A stretch of DNA of 12,931 nucleotides, taken from NCBI GenBank assembly GCA_023417515.1, contig JAEZFL010000010.1:1-12931 (forward strand), written 5' to 3'. The notes under the pieces were generated by a model. The model was not told the origin of the DNA, did not search any database, and saw only the letters and a list, made by a program, of their open reading frames with translations. Positions 7,075 through 12,931 of this stretch are shown piece after piece. Position 1 is the first letter of the stretch. Every line of letters begins with the position of its first letter. Source of the stretch: Pseudomonadota bacterium. GTDB lineage: Bacteria > Pseudomonadota > Alphaproteobacteria > Sphingomonadales > Sphingomonadaceae. A program made the translations under genes and the position numbers.

Positions 7075-7338
7075 ATGCCCGCGACTGCGATCATCGCGTC
7101 AGAACATGACCTTGCCGCAACAAAGGCCCTGCTGAGGGTGCTGCGAGAAATGGGTGCGGAAGAGGTTTCGCGGAATTGGGGCCTAGTCGGCTCGCAGGAG
7201 GTGAATAGCTTGCACTTCAGCCTTGATGGTCAATCATTGATCGTCGAGGCTGAGACTTACGTGGGCCTATCCATCACCGGTGATAGCGAGGCCGTCGAAA
7301 GCATCGTGGATCGGGTGCGGAAAACCTTGAGCGACTGA
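7075..7338 (+). CDS. Unrecognised small protein, 87 aa
   Basis: An 87-aa protein of unknown family, starting MPATAIIASEHDLAATKALL and ending VDRVRKTLSD. The order of likely structure is helix (10-27), three or four short strands (31-66, including LHFSLDGQSLIVEAETYVGLSI) and a closing helix (70-84), a compact alpha/beta fold without Cys or signal. No Shine-Dalgarno sequence is obvious before the ATG, so the start is the weakest part of the call. Codon use is clearly less G/C-rich than in neighbouring genes (CTA, TCA, TTG, AAT, ACT appear), and the gene sits between two copies of a dispersed repeat; both point to a recently acquired or rearranged segment. Small immunity or accessory proteins can look like this, but nothing here shows such a role. 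Confidence 0.6.
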   Translation: MPATAIIASEHDLAATKALLRVLREMGAEEVSRNWGLVGSQEVNSLHFSLDGQSLIVEAETYVGLSITGDSEAVESIVDRVRKTLSD

Positions 7339-7339
7339 T

Positions 7340-7361
7340 GTCCGCAATGGGGAGAGCGGAC
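7340..7361 (+). terminator. Hairpin after the 87-aa gene
   Basis: GTCCGC (7340-7345) and GCGGAC (7356-7361) form a 6-bp perfect stem around a 10-nt loop, starting two bases after the stop codon. No T-run follows. Position favours a transcript end; the sequence is modest. Confidence 0.35.
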
Positions 7362-7388
7362 GCGCCAAGGTGCCGAAGACCCTTCCGA

Positions 7389-7475
7389 TCGTCATGCCGG
7401 ACTTGATCCGGCATCCAACTGCCTTGCGTCCATCACTTTAAGAAGGTGGACCCCGGATCAAGTCCGGGGTGACGA
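7389..7475. repeat. REPIN-like repeat, copy 2
   Basis: Same composite as at 6892-6977: left unit TCGTCATGCCGG...CCGGCA with loop ACTTGAT, spacer with CTGCCTTGCG and TTTAAGAAGGTGG, right unit CCCCGG...CCGGGG with loop ATCAAGT, ending TGACGA. The outer ends TCGTCA/TGACGA are inverted repeats. It begins 11 bp beyond the stop of the minus-strand fatty-acid operon, where it may stabilise or end that transcript. Confidence 0.85.
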
Positions 7476-7486
7476 TCTCCTCGTGG

Positions 7487-9553
7487 TCACACCTTCGAGA
7501 TTTTCTCGCCGGCTTCGGCCTTGCTGACGAGGAGCTGGGACAGCTTGAAGTCGGGGCCGAGGCGCTCCTGCTGGTTGCGAAGGCCTTCGACGATCCTGGC
7601 GAGGCCTTCGGTGTCGGCCCAGAACATCGGGCCGCCGCGGTAGACCGGCCAGCCATAGCCGTAGACCCAGACGACATCGATGTCGGAGGCGCGCTGGGCG
7701 AAGCCGCCTTCGAGGATCAGGGCGCCCTCGTTGACCATCGTGTAGAGGGTGCGCTCGACGATTTCCTGGTCGCTGATCTCGCGCGGCTGGACGCCGGCAC
7801 GGCCACGGAAATCCTCGATGATCTCCTGCACCTTGGGGCTGGGCGAGGGGCGGCGCTTGTCGTCATAATCGTAGAAGCCGGCGCCCTTCTTCTGGCCCCA
7901 GCGGTCGACGGCGCACAGGGCGTCGCGGATATTCTCGATTCGGTTGGGGTCGCGGTGCCAGCCGATGTCGACGCCGGCGAGGTCGGCCATCTGGAACGGG
8001 CCCATCGGCATTCCGAAGTCGACATGGACCTTGTCGATCTGCTGCGGCGTGGCGCCTTCGAGGAGGAGCTGCATCGCCTGGGTCTGGCGCGGGATCAGCA
8101 TGCGGTTGCCGATGAAGCCGTAGGTGACTCCTGCGACGACCGCGACCTTGCGGATCTTCCTGGCGAGCTGCATCGCGGTGACCAGCACGTCCGGAGCGGT
8201 CTTCGCGCCGCGCACCACCTCCAGGAGCTTCATGATGTTGGCGGGCGAGAAGAAGTGCAGGCCCACCACGTCCTGCGGCCGCGAGGTGGTCGCGGCGATC
8301 TCGTCGATGTTGAGGTAGGAGGTGTTGGAGGCGAGGATCGCGCCCGGCTTGGCGATGGCGTCGAGCTTGGCGAAGATGTCCTTCTTCACCTCCATATTCT
8401 CGAACACCGCCTCGATGATGAGGTCGCAGTCGGCGAGGTCTTCGAGGTTGAGGCTGGGCGTGAGCAGGCCCATGGCGTGGCCGACCTGCGCTTCCGTCAT
8501 CTTCCCCTTCGACGCGGTCGCCTGGTAGTTCTTGAGCATCACGCCGGTGCCGCGGTCGAGCGCCTCCTGCTGCATCTCGACGATGGTGACCGGGATACCG
8601 GCACTGAGGAAGTTCATGGAGATTCCGCCGCCCATCGTGCCCGCGCCGATGACTCCGACCTTGCGGATGTCGCGGGGCCGGGTGCCTTCGGGGACCCCGT
8701 CGATCTTCGAGGCCTTGCGCTCGGCGAAGAAGAAATATTGCTGGGCGCGGGCCTGGGTGCCGCTCATCAGCTCGAGGAACAGCTTGCGCTCTTCGAGCAC
8801 GCCCTCGGCATAGGGCTTCTCGACCGCGGCCTGGATGGCGCGGATGTTGTATTCGGGCGCGTCGAAGCCACGGAATTTGCGGGCATTGGCGGCGCGGAAC
8901 TCGTCGAACAAGGCGGGATTGTCGCGCGCTTCGGCGAGCTTGTCGTCGCGCTCGCTGCTCTTGGGCAGCGGCCGCGTGTCCTTCACCTCCTCGGCGAAGG
9001 CGACGGCGTGCTGGAGGAGGTCGCCCTCGATCAGCCGGTCGACGAGGCCCACCTCATAGGCTTCGGTGGCCGAGACGGGGTTGCCGGTGGCGGCCATCTC
9101 GAGCGCCTTGCGGACGCCGGCGACCCGCGGCAGCCGCTGGGTGCCGCCGGCGCCGGGGAGGAGGCCGAGCTTCACTTCCGGCACGCCGAGCTTCGCGGAC
9201 GGCACCGCGACGCGGTAGTGGCTCGCAAGCGCGACCTCGAGGCCGCCGCCGAACGCGGTGCCGTGGATCGCCGCGACCACCGGCTTGGTGCAATTCTCGA
9301 TGATGTCGACGACCTGCGGGAGCGCGGGATATTCGAACGACTTGGGGGTCCCGAACTCGCTGATGTCGGCGCCGGCGAAGAAGGTCTGGCCCTCGGCGAT
9401 GATGACGACCGCCTTCACCTCCGGATCGCGGTTCGCTTCCTCGATCCCCTTCACGATCCCCTCGCGCACCGCATGGCCGAGCGCGTTCACCGGCGGGTTG
9501 TTGGAGGTGACGACCAGGACGTCGCCATGGCGGGTGGTGGTGATGGGGCTCAT
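7487..9553 (-). CDS. Fused enoyl-CoA hydratase/3-hydroxyacyl-CoA dehydrogenase
   Basis: A bifunctional beta-oxidation enzyme of 688 aa that hydrates enoyl-CoA and oxidises the 3-hydroxyacyl-CoA with NAD. The hydratase domain (1 to about 190) has the oxyanion-hole segment FFAGADISEF (58-67), GGGLE with Glu106 and GVPEVKLGLLPGAGG with Glu126, the two catalytic glutamates. The dehydrogenase begins near 296 with the NAD-binding KVGVIGAGTMGGG (298-310), followed by SNTS (409-412), catalytic HFFSPANIMKLLE with H433 and E445, and GFIGNRM further on; the C-terminal 3HCDH domain is complete. It is a little shorter than FadB/FadJ (about 715-730 aa), nearer to peroxisomal L-bifunctional enzymes. GAGG lies eight bases before the ATG. 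It is the last gene of the operon, 15 bp after the second SDR gene. No thiolase subunit accompanies it, as would be usual for fadB/fadJ. Confidence 0.95.
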   Translation of the reverse strand: MSPITTTRHGDVLVVTSNNPPVNALGHAVREGIVKGIEEANRDPEVKAVVIIAEGQTFFAGADISEFGTPKSFEYPALPQVVDIIENCTKPVVAAIHGTAFGGGLEVALASHYRVAVPSAKLGVPEVKLGLLPGAGGTQRLPRVAGVRKALEMAATGNPVSATEAYEVGLVDRLIEGDLLQHAVAFAEEVKDTRPLPKSSERDDKLAEARDNPALFDEFRAANARKFRGFDAPEYNIRAIQAAVEKPYAEGVLEERKLFLELMSGTQARAQQYFFFAERKASKIDGVPEGTRPRDIRKVGVIGAGTMGGGISMNFLSAGIPVTIVEMQQEALDRGTGVMLKNYQATASKGKMTEAQVGHAMGLLTPSLNLEDLADCDLIIEAVFENMEVKKDIFAKLDAIAKPGAILASNTSYLNIDEIAATTSRPQDVVGLHFFSPANIMKLLEVVRGAKTAPDVLVTAMQLARKIRKVAVVAGVTYGFIGNRMLIPRQTQAMQLLLEGATPQQIDKVHVDFGMPMGPFQMADLAGVDIGWHRDPNRIENIRDALCAVDRWGQKKGAGFYDYDDKRRPSPSPKVQEIIEDFRGRAGVQPREISDQEIVERTLYTMVNEGALILEGGFAQRASDIDVVWVYGYGWPVYRGGPMFWADTEGLARIVEGLRNQQERLGPDFKLSQLLVSKAEAGEKISKV

Positions 9554-9568
9554 TCTTAAATCCTCAGG

Positions 9569-10360
9569 TCAGAAGGCGGTGGCGCCGTAGGCGAGGCGGC
9601 GGAAGGGGTGGGAGGCGGAGAGGCCGCCGTCGACGACCATGGCATGGCCGTTGACGTAGCTGGACTCGTCCGAAGCGAGGAAGAGGGCGGCGCGGGCGAT
9701 CTCGTCGGGCTCGCCGCCGCGCTGGAGCGGGTTCAACTGGCCGATCGCCTGCTCGGAACCGCGGTCGCGGGCCATCTGGTAGATCGGCGCGGTCATTCCG
9801 GTCTCGATCAGGCCCGGGCAGATGGCGTTGACCCTAACGTTGGAGCCGACGAGCTGGGCTGCAGCGGTCTCGACCAGGCTGATCACGCCCGCCTTGGACG
9901 CGGAATAAGCCGGGCCGCCGGCGCCGGCGCGAAGGCCCGCGACCGAGGCGGTGCAGATGATCGAGCCGCCGCCGCGCTCCTTCATCACCGGCGCGGCATG
10001 CTTCACCGCGAGCCAGGGGCCGATCAGATTGACCCGGAGGATCTCCTGCCAGTCCTCGGGGGTCTGGTCGAAGATGCCCTTGAGGCCGCCCGAGATGCCG
10101 GCATTGGCGAAGACGATGTCGAGGCCGCCATAATGCTCCTGGGCCTGGCGGACGAGGCGGCGGACGCTGTCCTCGTCGGCGGTGTCGGCGGTGTAGCCGC
10201 GGGCGGCCGGGCCGATCTCGGCCGCGGTCTCGTCGGCATTGTCGAGATCGGCGAGGATGAGCTTGGCGCCTTCCTCGGCGAACAATTTGGCCGTGGCGCG
10301 GCCGATGCCGGAGCCGGCGCCGGTGACGATGGCGACCTGGCCTTCGAGGCGGCCGGTCAC
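9569..10360 (-). CDS. SDR-family NAD(P)-dependent dehydrogenase
   Basis: A classical short-chain dehydrogenase/reductase of 263 aa. It has the Rossmann motif TGAGSGIG (13-20), the acidic ADLD at the end of beta-2 (37-40; Asp here favours NAD over NADP), NAG (86-88), Asn111, and the catalytic Ser139, Tyr152 and Lys156 (YSASK), then CPGLIETGM (181-189). The C-terminus VVDGGLSASHPF is typical of the family. The frame is open far upstream to 11239, but that part runs antisense-like through the first SDR gene and is not coding. The start is the GTG at 10360, whose last two bases belong to the stop of the preceding gene (GTGA overlap), so translation is probably coupled. Substrate is unknown; within this operon a hydroxyacyl-CoA or alcohol is likely. 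Confidence 0.93.
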   Translation of the reverse strand: MTGRLEGQVAIVTGAGSGIGRATAKLFAEEGAKLILADLDNADETAAEIGPAARGYTADTADEDSVRRLVRQAQEHYGGLDIVFANAGISGGLKGIFDQTPEDWQEILRVNLIGPWLAVKHAAPVMKERGGGSIICTASVAGLRAGAGGPAYSASKAGVISLVETAAAQLVGSNVRVNAICPGLIETGMTAPIYQMARDRGSEQAIGQLNPLQRGGEPDEIARAALFLASDESSYVNGHAMVVDGGLSASHPFRRLAYGATAF

Positions 10361-11130
10361 AGCCCAGCCCCCGTCGTGCTGCCGCCGTCGACGACGATGG
10401 TCTGGCCGGTCATGAAGGTGGAGGCGGGCGAGGCGAGGAAGACCGCGGCGCCGGCGATCTCGTGGGGCTCGCCGATCCGGCGGAGCGGGGTGTGGCGGGT
10501 GACGGCCTTGAGGGTGTCCGGATTCTCCCACAGCGCGCGGGCGAAGTCGGTTCGGACGAGGCCGGGGGCGATGCAGTTGACGCGCACGCCCGACGGTCCG
10601 AACTCGGCGGCGAGGTTGCGGGCGAGCTGGAAGTCGGCGGCCTTGGAGATGTTGTAGGCGCCGATCACGGTCGAGCTGGTGAGGCCGCCGATCGAGCTGA
10701 CGATGACGATCGAGCCCTCCTTGCGCTCGACCATCTCGGGCGCGACCATCGCGATCAGCCAGTGGTTGGCGATGACGTTGTTCTCCAGGATCTTGCGGAA
10801 CTGGTCGTCGCTTATCCCCGCCATCGGGCCGTAATAGGGATTGGACGCGGCGTTGCAGACGAGGATGTCGATGCGGCCGAGCTGGCGGCGGGTCTCGTCG
10901 ACCAGGTTCTGAAGGTCGTCCTTCGACGAGATGTTGGCGGGGACGACGATCGCCGCGCCGGGATGCTTCGCGTTGATCGCGTCGGCGGCCTCGGCGCAGG
11001 CCTCGGCCTTGCGGCTGGAGATCACGACACGGGCGCCCTGATCCGCCATCGCCTCGGCGATCGCCCGACCGATGCCGCGCGACGATCCGGTGATGATGGC
11101 GACCTTGCCGGTGAGGTCGAAGAGGGTCAT
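10357..11130 (-). CDS. SDR-family dehydrogenase, DHRS4-like
   Basis: A short-chain dehydrogenase/reductase of 257 aa. Motifs, numbered from the ATG: TGSSRGIG (14-21), Ser-Ser-Arg after beta-2 (38-40, an Arg that favours NADP), NAASNPYYGP (93-102) in place of the usual NAG, catalytic Ser146, Tyr159 and Lys163 (YNISK), APGLVRTDFARALW (188-201) and the closing TGQTIVVDGGS. The NAAxNPxxG and APGLxxTxFxxxLW segments are shared with the DHRS4/carbonyl reductase group of ketone and retinal reductases, as far as I recall that family. The ATG at 11130 follows GGAGG by five bases; a TTG directly before it is the other choice. It overlaps the next gene by 4 bp and follows a 135-bp gap filled by a branched palindrome. 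Confidence 0.93.
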   Translation of the reverse strand: MTLFDLTGKVAIITGSSRGIGRAIAEAMADQGARVVISSRKAEACAEAADAINAKHPGAAIVVPANISSKDDLQNLVDETRRQLGRIDILVCNAASNPYYGPMAGISDDQFRKILENNVIANHWLIAMVAPEMVERKEGSIVIVSSIGGLTSSTVIGAYNISKAADFQLARNLAAEFGPSGVRVNCIAPGLVRTDFARALWENPDTLKAVTRHTPLRRIGEPHEIAGAAVFLASPASTFMTGQTIVVDGGSTTGAGL

Positions 11131-11133
11131 CAA

Positions 11134-11141
11134 ATCCTCCC
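11134..11141 (-). promoter_or_regulatory. Ribosome binding site of the DHRS4-like gene, inside a repeat arm
   Basis: On the minus strand GGGAGGAT lies five bases before the ATG at 11130 and decides that start. The same bases form the outer arm of the 128-bp palindrome and are perfectly complementary to ATCCTCCC at 11254-11261, transcribed earlier in the same mRNA. If the element folds in the mRNA the site would be paired. Confidence 0.6.
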
Positions 11142-11261
11142 TGTCGCCGAAGGCGATGGGGAGGGGGACCGGCGGAGCCGGTGGAAGGGCCTTGCGGCCC
11201 CAGCCCCTCCACCATCCTTCGGATGGTCCCCCTCCCCATGAGCTTCGCTCACAGGGAGGAT
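11134..11261. repeat. Branched palindromic element with side hairpins
   Basis: A 128-bp nested inverted repeat that fills almost the whole gap between two operon genes. From outside in: outer stem ATCCTCCCTGT (11134-11144) / ACAGGGAGGAT (11251-11261), 11 bp perfect; a middle stem ATGGGGAGGGGGACC (11156-11170) / GGTCCCCCTCCCCAT (11225-11239), 15 bp perfect; an inner stem GGTGGA (11180-11185) / TCCACC (11208-11213); and a central hairpin GGGCC/GGCCC (11187-11200) with loop TTGC. At each junction a small hairpin sticks out on both sides: CGCCGAAGGCG (11145-11155) opposite GAGCTTCGCTC (11240-11250), and CCGGCGGAGCCGG (11169-11181) opposite ATCCTTCGGAT (11214-11224). Elements of this look are scattered in sphingomonad and related genomes, as far as I recall; a single copy is in this window. 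Confidence 0.9.
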
Positions 11262-11265
11262 GAGT

Positions 11266-12504
11266 TCACACCGCATGGCGGGCATACTCCATCTTGGCGA
11301 TGGCCCTTGCGTGGACCTCGTCGGGGCCGTCGGCGAGGCGGAGAGTGCGGATTCCGGCCCAGCTCGAGGCGAGGTCGAAGTCCTGGCTGACTCCGGCTCC
11401 GCCATGGGCCTGGATGGCGTCGTCGATGATCCTGAGCGCCATGTTGGGGGCATGGACCTTGATCATCGCGATCTCCAGCTGTGCGGCCTTGTTGCCCGCC
11501 TTGTCCATCATGTCGGCGGCCTTGAGGCAGAGCAGGCGCGACGCCTCGATGTCGATTCGGGCGGCGGCGAGGCGCTGCTCCCAGATGCTGTGCGCGGAGA
11601 GCGGCTTGCCGAACGCGACCCGGCTCTGGAGGCGGCGCGCCATCGCGGCGATCGCCTCCTCGGCGGCCCCGACGGTGCGCATGCAATGGTGGATCCGGCC
11701 GGGGCCGAGCCTCCCCTGCGCGATCTCGAAGCCGCGGCCTTCGCCGAGCAGCAGGGCCGAGGCGGGGACTCGAACGTCCCTGAGCTCGATCTCCATGTGG
11801 CCGTGGGGGGCGTCGTCATAGCCGAACACGGTGAGGGCGCGCTCGACGGTGATCCCGGGCGAGTCCATCGGCACCAGGATCATCGACTGCTGCTGGTGGC
11901 GCGGCCCGTCGGGATCGGTCTTGCCCATCAGGATGGCGACCTTGCAGCGCGGATCGCCGGCGCCGGACGACCACCATTTGCGGCCGTTGATCACATAATC
12001 GTCGCCGTCCCGCTCGATGCGGCATTCGATGTTGGTCGCGTCGGACGAGGCGACCGCCGGCTCGGTCATCAGGAAGGCGGAGCGGATCTCGCCGTTCATC
12101 AGCGGACGAAGCCACTGCTCCTTCTGCTCAGCCGTACCGTAGCGGTGCAGCACCTCCATGTTGCCGGTGTCGGGCGCGGAGCAGTTGAACACTTCGGAAG
12201 CCCAGGCGATCCGGCCCATCTCCTCGGCGCACAAGGCATATTCGAGGTTGGTGAGCTGGGTGCCTTCGAAGGCGAAAGTCTCATCGACATGGCGGAGCGC
12301 CTGGCCGGGCGGCATGAACAGGTTCCAAAGGCCGGCCTCCTTCGCCTGCGGCTTGAGCTCCTCGATCACCTCGATCGGCTGCCAGCGGTCGCCCGCCGCG
12401 AGCTGCTTCTTATAGTCGGCCTTGCGCGGGCGAATCCGAGTCTCGACGAAGTCGCGGACCCGGTCCCGGTAGTGCGCCTCGCGTTCCGTAAGGGAAAAGT
12501 CCAC
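11266..12504 (-). CDS. Acyl-CoA dehydrogenase, ACAD10/11-like
   Basis: An FAD-dependent acyl-CoA dehydrogenase, 412 aa. Key segments: FLMTEPAVASSDATNIE (144-160), DYVINGRKWWSSGAGDPRCK (169-188), GRLGPGRIHHCMRTVG (264-279), AFGKPLSAHSIWEQRLA (297-313), AIQAHGGAGVSQDF (363-376) and RLADGPDEVH (389-398). The SSDATNIE, KWWSSGAGDPRCK and RLADGPDEVH segments are those of the ACAD10/ACAD11 group. At the place of the YEGT catalytic Glu of medium-chain enzymes this protein has ADGP (Asp392), as in that group. The frame is open to 12708, but the extra N-terminus is low-complexity and basic; GTG at 12504, seven bases after GGGAG, starts the protein exactly where the family begins (MDFSLTEREAHYRDRVRDF). 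First gene of the four-gene operon. Some ACAD10/11 relatives act on 4-phosphohydroxyacyl-CoA; no kinase is in this window, so the substrate is open. Confidence 0.94.
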   Translation of the reverse strand: MDFSLTEREAHYRDRVRDFVETRIRPRKADYKKQLAAGDRWQPIEVIEELKPQAKEAGLWNLFMPPGQALRHVDETFAFEGTQLTNLEYALCAEEMGRIAWASEVFNCSAPDTGNMEVLHRYGTAEQKEQWLRPLMNGEIRSAFLMTEPAVASSDATNIECRIERDGDDYVINGRKWWSSGAGDPRCKVAILMGKTDPDGPRHQQQSMILVPMDSPGITVERALTVFGYDDAPHGHMEIELRDVRVPASALLLGEGRGFEIAQGRLGPGRIHHCMRTVGAAEEAIAAMARRLQSRVAFGKPLSAHSIWEQRLAAARIDIEASRLLCLKAADMMDKAGNKAAQLEIAMIKVHAPNMALRIIDDAIQAHGGAGVSQDFDLASSWAGIRTLRLADGPDEVHARAIAKMEYARHAV

Positions 12505-12522
12505 CGCTCCGCTCCCGCTTGC

Positions 12523-12538
12523 TTTACGTTCACGTAAA
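12523..12538. promoter_or_regulatory. Operator-like palindrome upstream of the acyl-CoA dehydrogenase gene
   Basis: TTTACGT (12523-12529), two central bases, ACGTAAA (12532-12538): a perfect 7+7 inverted repeat, AT-rich in a GC-rich background, 18 bp upstream of the GTG start. Its form resembles operators reported for MerR-family regulators of branched-chain amino acid and acyl-CoA catabolism (LiuR type). No regulator gene is in the window and no clear -35/-10 pair can be placed around it, so the regulator is inference. Confidence 0.6.
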
Positions 12539-12613
12539 CTTGGCTTTGCGGCTATCGCGACGGGGCAGGGGACGCAAGGGCCAGCCACTTTTCGCCGTGG
12601 CAATCGCGCGGAC

Positions 12614-12630
12614 CCGCTGATAACCAGCGG
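12614..12630. other. Hairpin before the lipoprotein gene
   Basis: CCGCTG (12614-12619), loop ATAAC, CAGCGG (12625-12630): a perfect 6-bp stem that ends four bases before the GGGAGGA ribosome binding site of the lipoprotein gene. It could affect access to that site or be part of its promoter region. Confidence 0.35.
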
Positions 12631-12646
12631 CGCGGGAGGACCTGTC

Positions 12647-12931
12647 TTGTCCACACGCGTAACCCTGCTTGCCGCCGTGACTTTCCTCGGCCTCGCCGGC
12701 TGCCGCACCGGCTATCTCGCCGACCGCTTCATCGACGAGGAGCAGATCATCGCGCCGCAGCTAGCGCGCTACGGCTTCACCGCCGAGCAGGCGACCTGCC
12801 TCAGCACCCAGCTCGCCGAGCGGCTCGGCCATGCCGACATGCGCGCGCTGGAGCTGCGCGCCCGGGCGTTCCGGCGCGGCGCCACGGACGGGATCGCGCC
12901 GCGCGACCTGATGATGGTCGCCGACGGCGCG
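12647..12931 (+). CDS. Putative lipoprotein, 3' part outside window
   Basis: An open frame of 95 codons that runs off the window, starting with TTG at 12647 seven bases after GGGAGG. The N-terminus reads (M)STRVTLLAAVTFLGLAGC, a lipoprotein signal with lipobox LAGC and Cys18. The mature part (RTGYLADRFIDEEQIIAPQL, then ARYGFTAEQATCLSTQLAERLGHADM split over the next 30 residues) is helical, with a second Cys near residue 53 and a basic stretch ELRARAFRRGA. I do not recognise the family. It is divergent from the acyl-CoA dehydrogenase gene across 142 bp that hold the operator-like palindrome, so the two could share regulation. The signal peptide and ribosome binding site make the rare start credible; no ATG lies before residue 63. 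Confidence 0.8.
   Translation, partial: MSTRVTLLAAVTFLGLAGCRTGYLADRFIDEEQIIAPQLARYGFTAEQATCLSTQLAERLGHADMRALELRARAFRRGATDGIAPRDLMMVADGA

Noticed and set aside
6892..7475. CRISPR array
   Set aside because: Only two or three copies, the units are palindromic with conserved spacers, and a gene lies between them; this is a REPIN-type repeat.
7469..9559. Plus-strand open frame of 696 codons antisense to the hydratase/dehydrogenase gene
   Set aside because: It mirrors the real gene almost exactly, its product is a monotonous run of Asp, Leu, Gly, Val and Glu without motifs, and long antisense frames are expected in GC-rich genes.
9569..11239. A single 556-aa fused SDR protein
   Set aside because: The first half of this frame is the wrong frame of the first SDR gene and is Arg/Pro-rich; the real second gene starts at GTG 10360 in a GTGA overlap.
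12505..12708. N-terminal extension of the acyl-CoA dehydrogenase
   Set aside because: The in-frame extension is basic and low-complexity, overlaps the divergent lipoprotein gene and the operator-like palindrome, and the family begins at the GTG at 12504.

Overview
The window looks like a chromosomal stretch of a GC-rich alphaproteobacterium, most likely of the order Sphingomonadales. The reasons are the S12/S7 sequences (S12 has Arg at position 88 and the ending [24 protein letters not shown]-like tail split across the family pattern), the G/C-ending codon usage, and dispersed palindromic repeats of the CCGGACTTGATCCGG kind. The genus is not determined. All calls come from reading the sequence; no database search was run.

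Layout. (1) 1-1002, minus strand: the start of the str operon, with rpsG (cut by the window edge) behind rpsL and a strong sigma-70-type promoter at 974-1002 that gives a leader of about 170 nt. (2) 1168-2508, plus strand: an unrecognised protein of about 446 aa with roughly eight membrane segments, convergent with (3) 2530-4308, minus strand: a 5'-nucleotidase/UshA-family lipoprotein. (4) 4543-5907, plus strand: an unrecognised, acidic, cysteine-free protein of 454 aa, followed by a strong hairpin. (5) 6024-6874, plus strand: a two-gene unit of a 99-aa protein with two membrane segments and an ECF-type sigma factor. An ECF-like promoter precedes it and the sigma gene seems to start at a CTG overlapping the upstream stop codon. 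(6) 6892-7475: two copies of an 86-bp REPIN-like repeat plus a solo unit, flanking a small unrecognised gene (87 aa).

(7) 7487-12504, minus strand: a four-gene acyl-CoA oxidation operon read in the order acyl-CoA dehydrogenase (ACAD10/11-like), SDR dehydrogenase (DHRS4-like), second SDR dehydrogenase, fused enoyl-CoA hydratase/3-hydroxyacyl-CoA dehydrogenase. The last three genes are tightly packed (4-bp GTGA overlap, 15-bp gap). The first two are separated by a 128-bp branched palindrome whose arm contains the ribosome binding site of the first SDR gene. A perfect TTTACGT/ACGTAAA operator-like palindrome lies just upstream of the dehydrogenase. (8) 12647-12931, plus strand: a divergent lipoprotein gene with a TTG start, cut by the window edge.

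How it works together: the operon in (7) supplies oxidation, hydration and second oxidation of an acyl-CoA, with two extra alcohol/hydroxyacyl dehydrogenases. No thiolase, CoA ligase or kinase is in the window, so the substrate is open. The sigma/membrane-protein pair in (5), the membrane protein in (2), the acidic protein in (4) and the structured repeats are the parts least explained by known biology.
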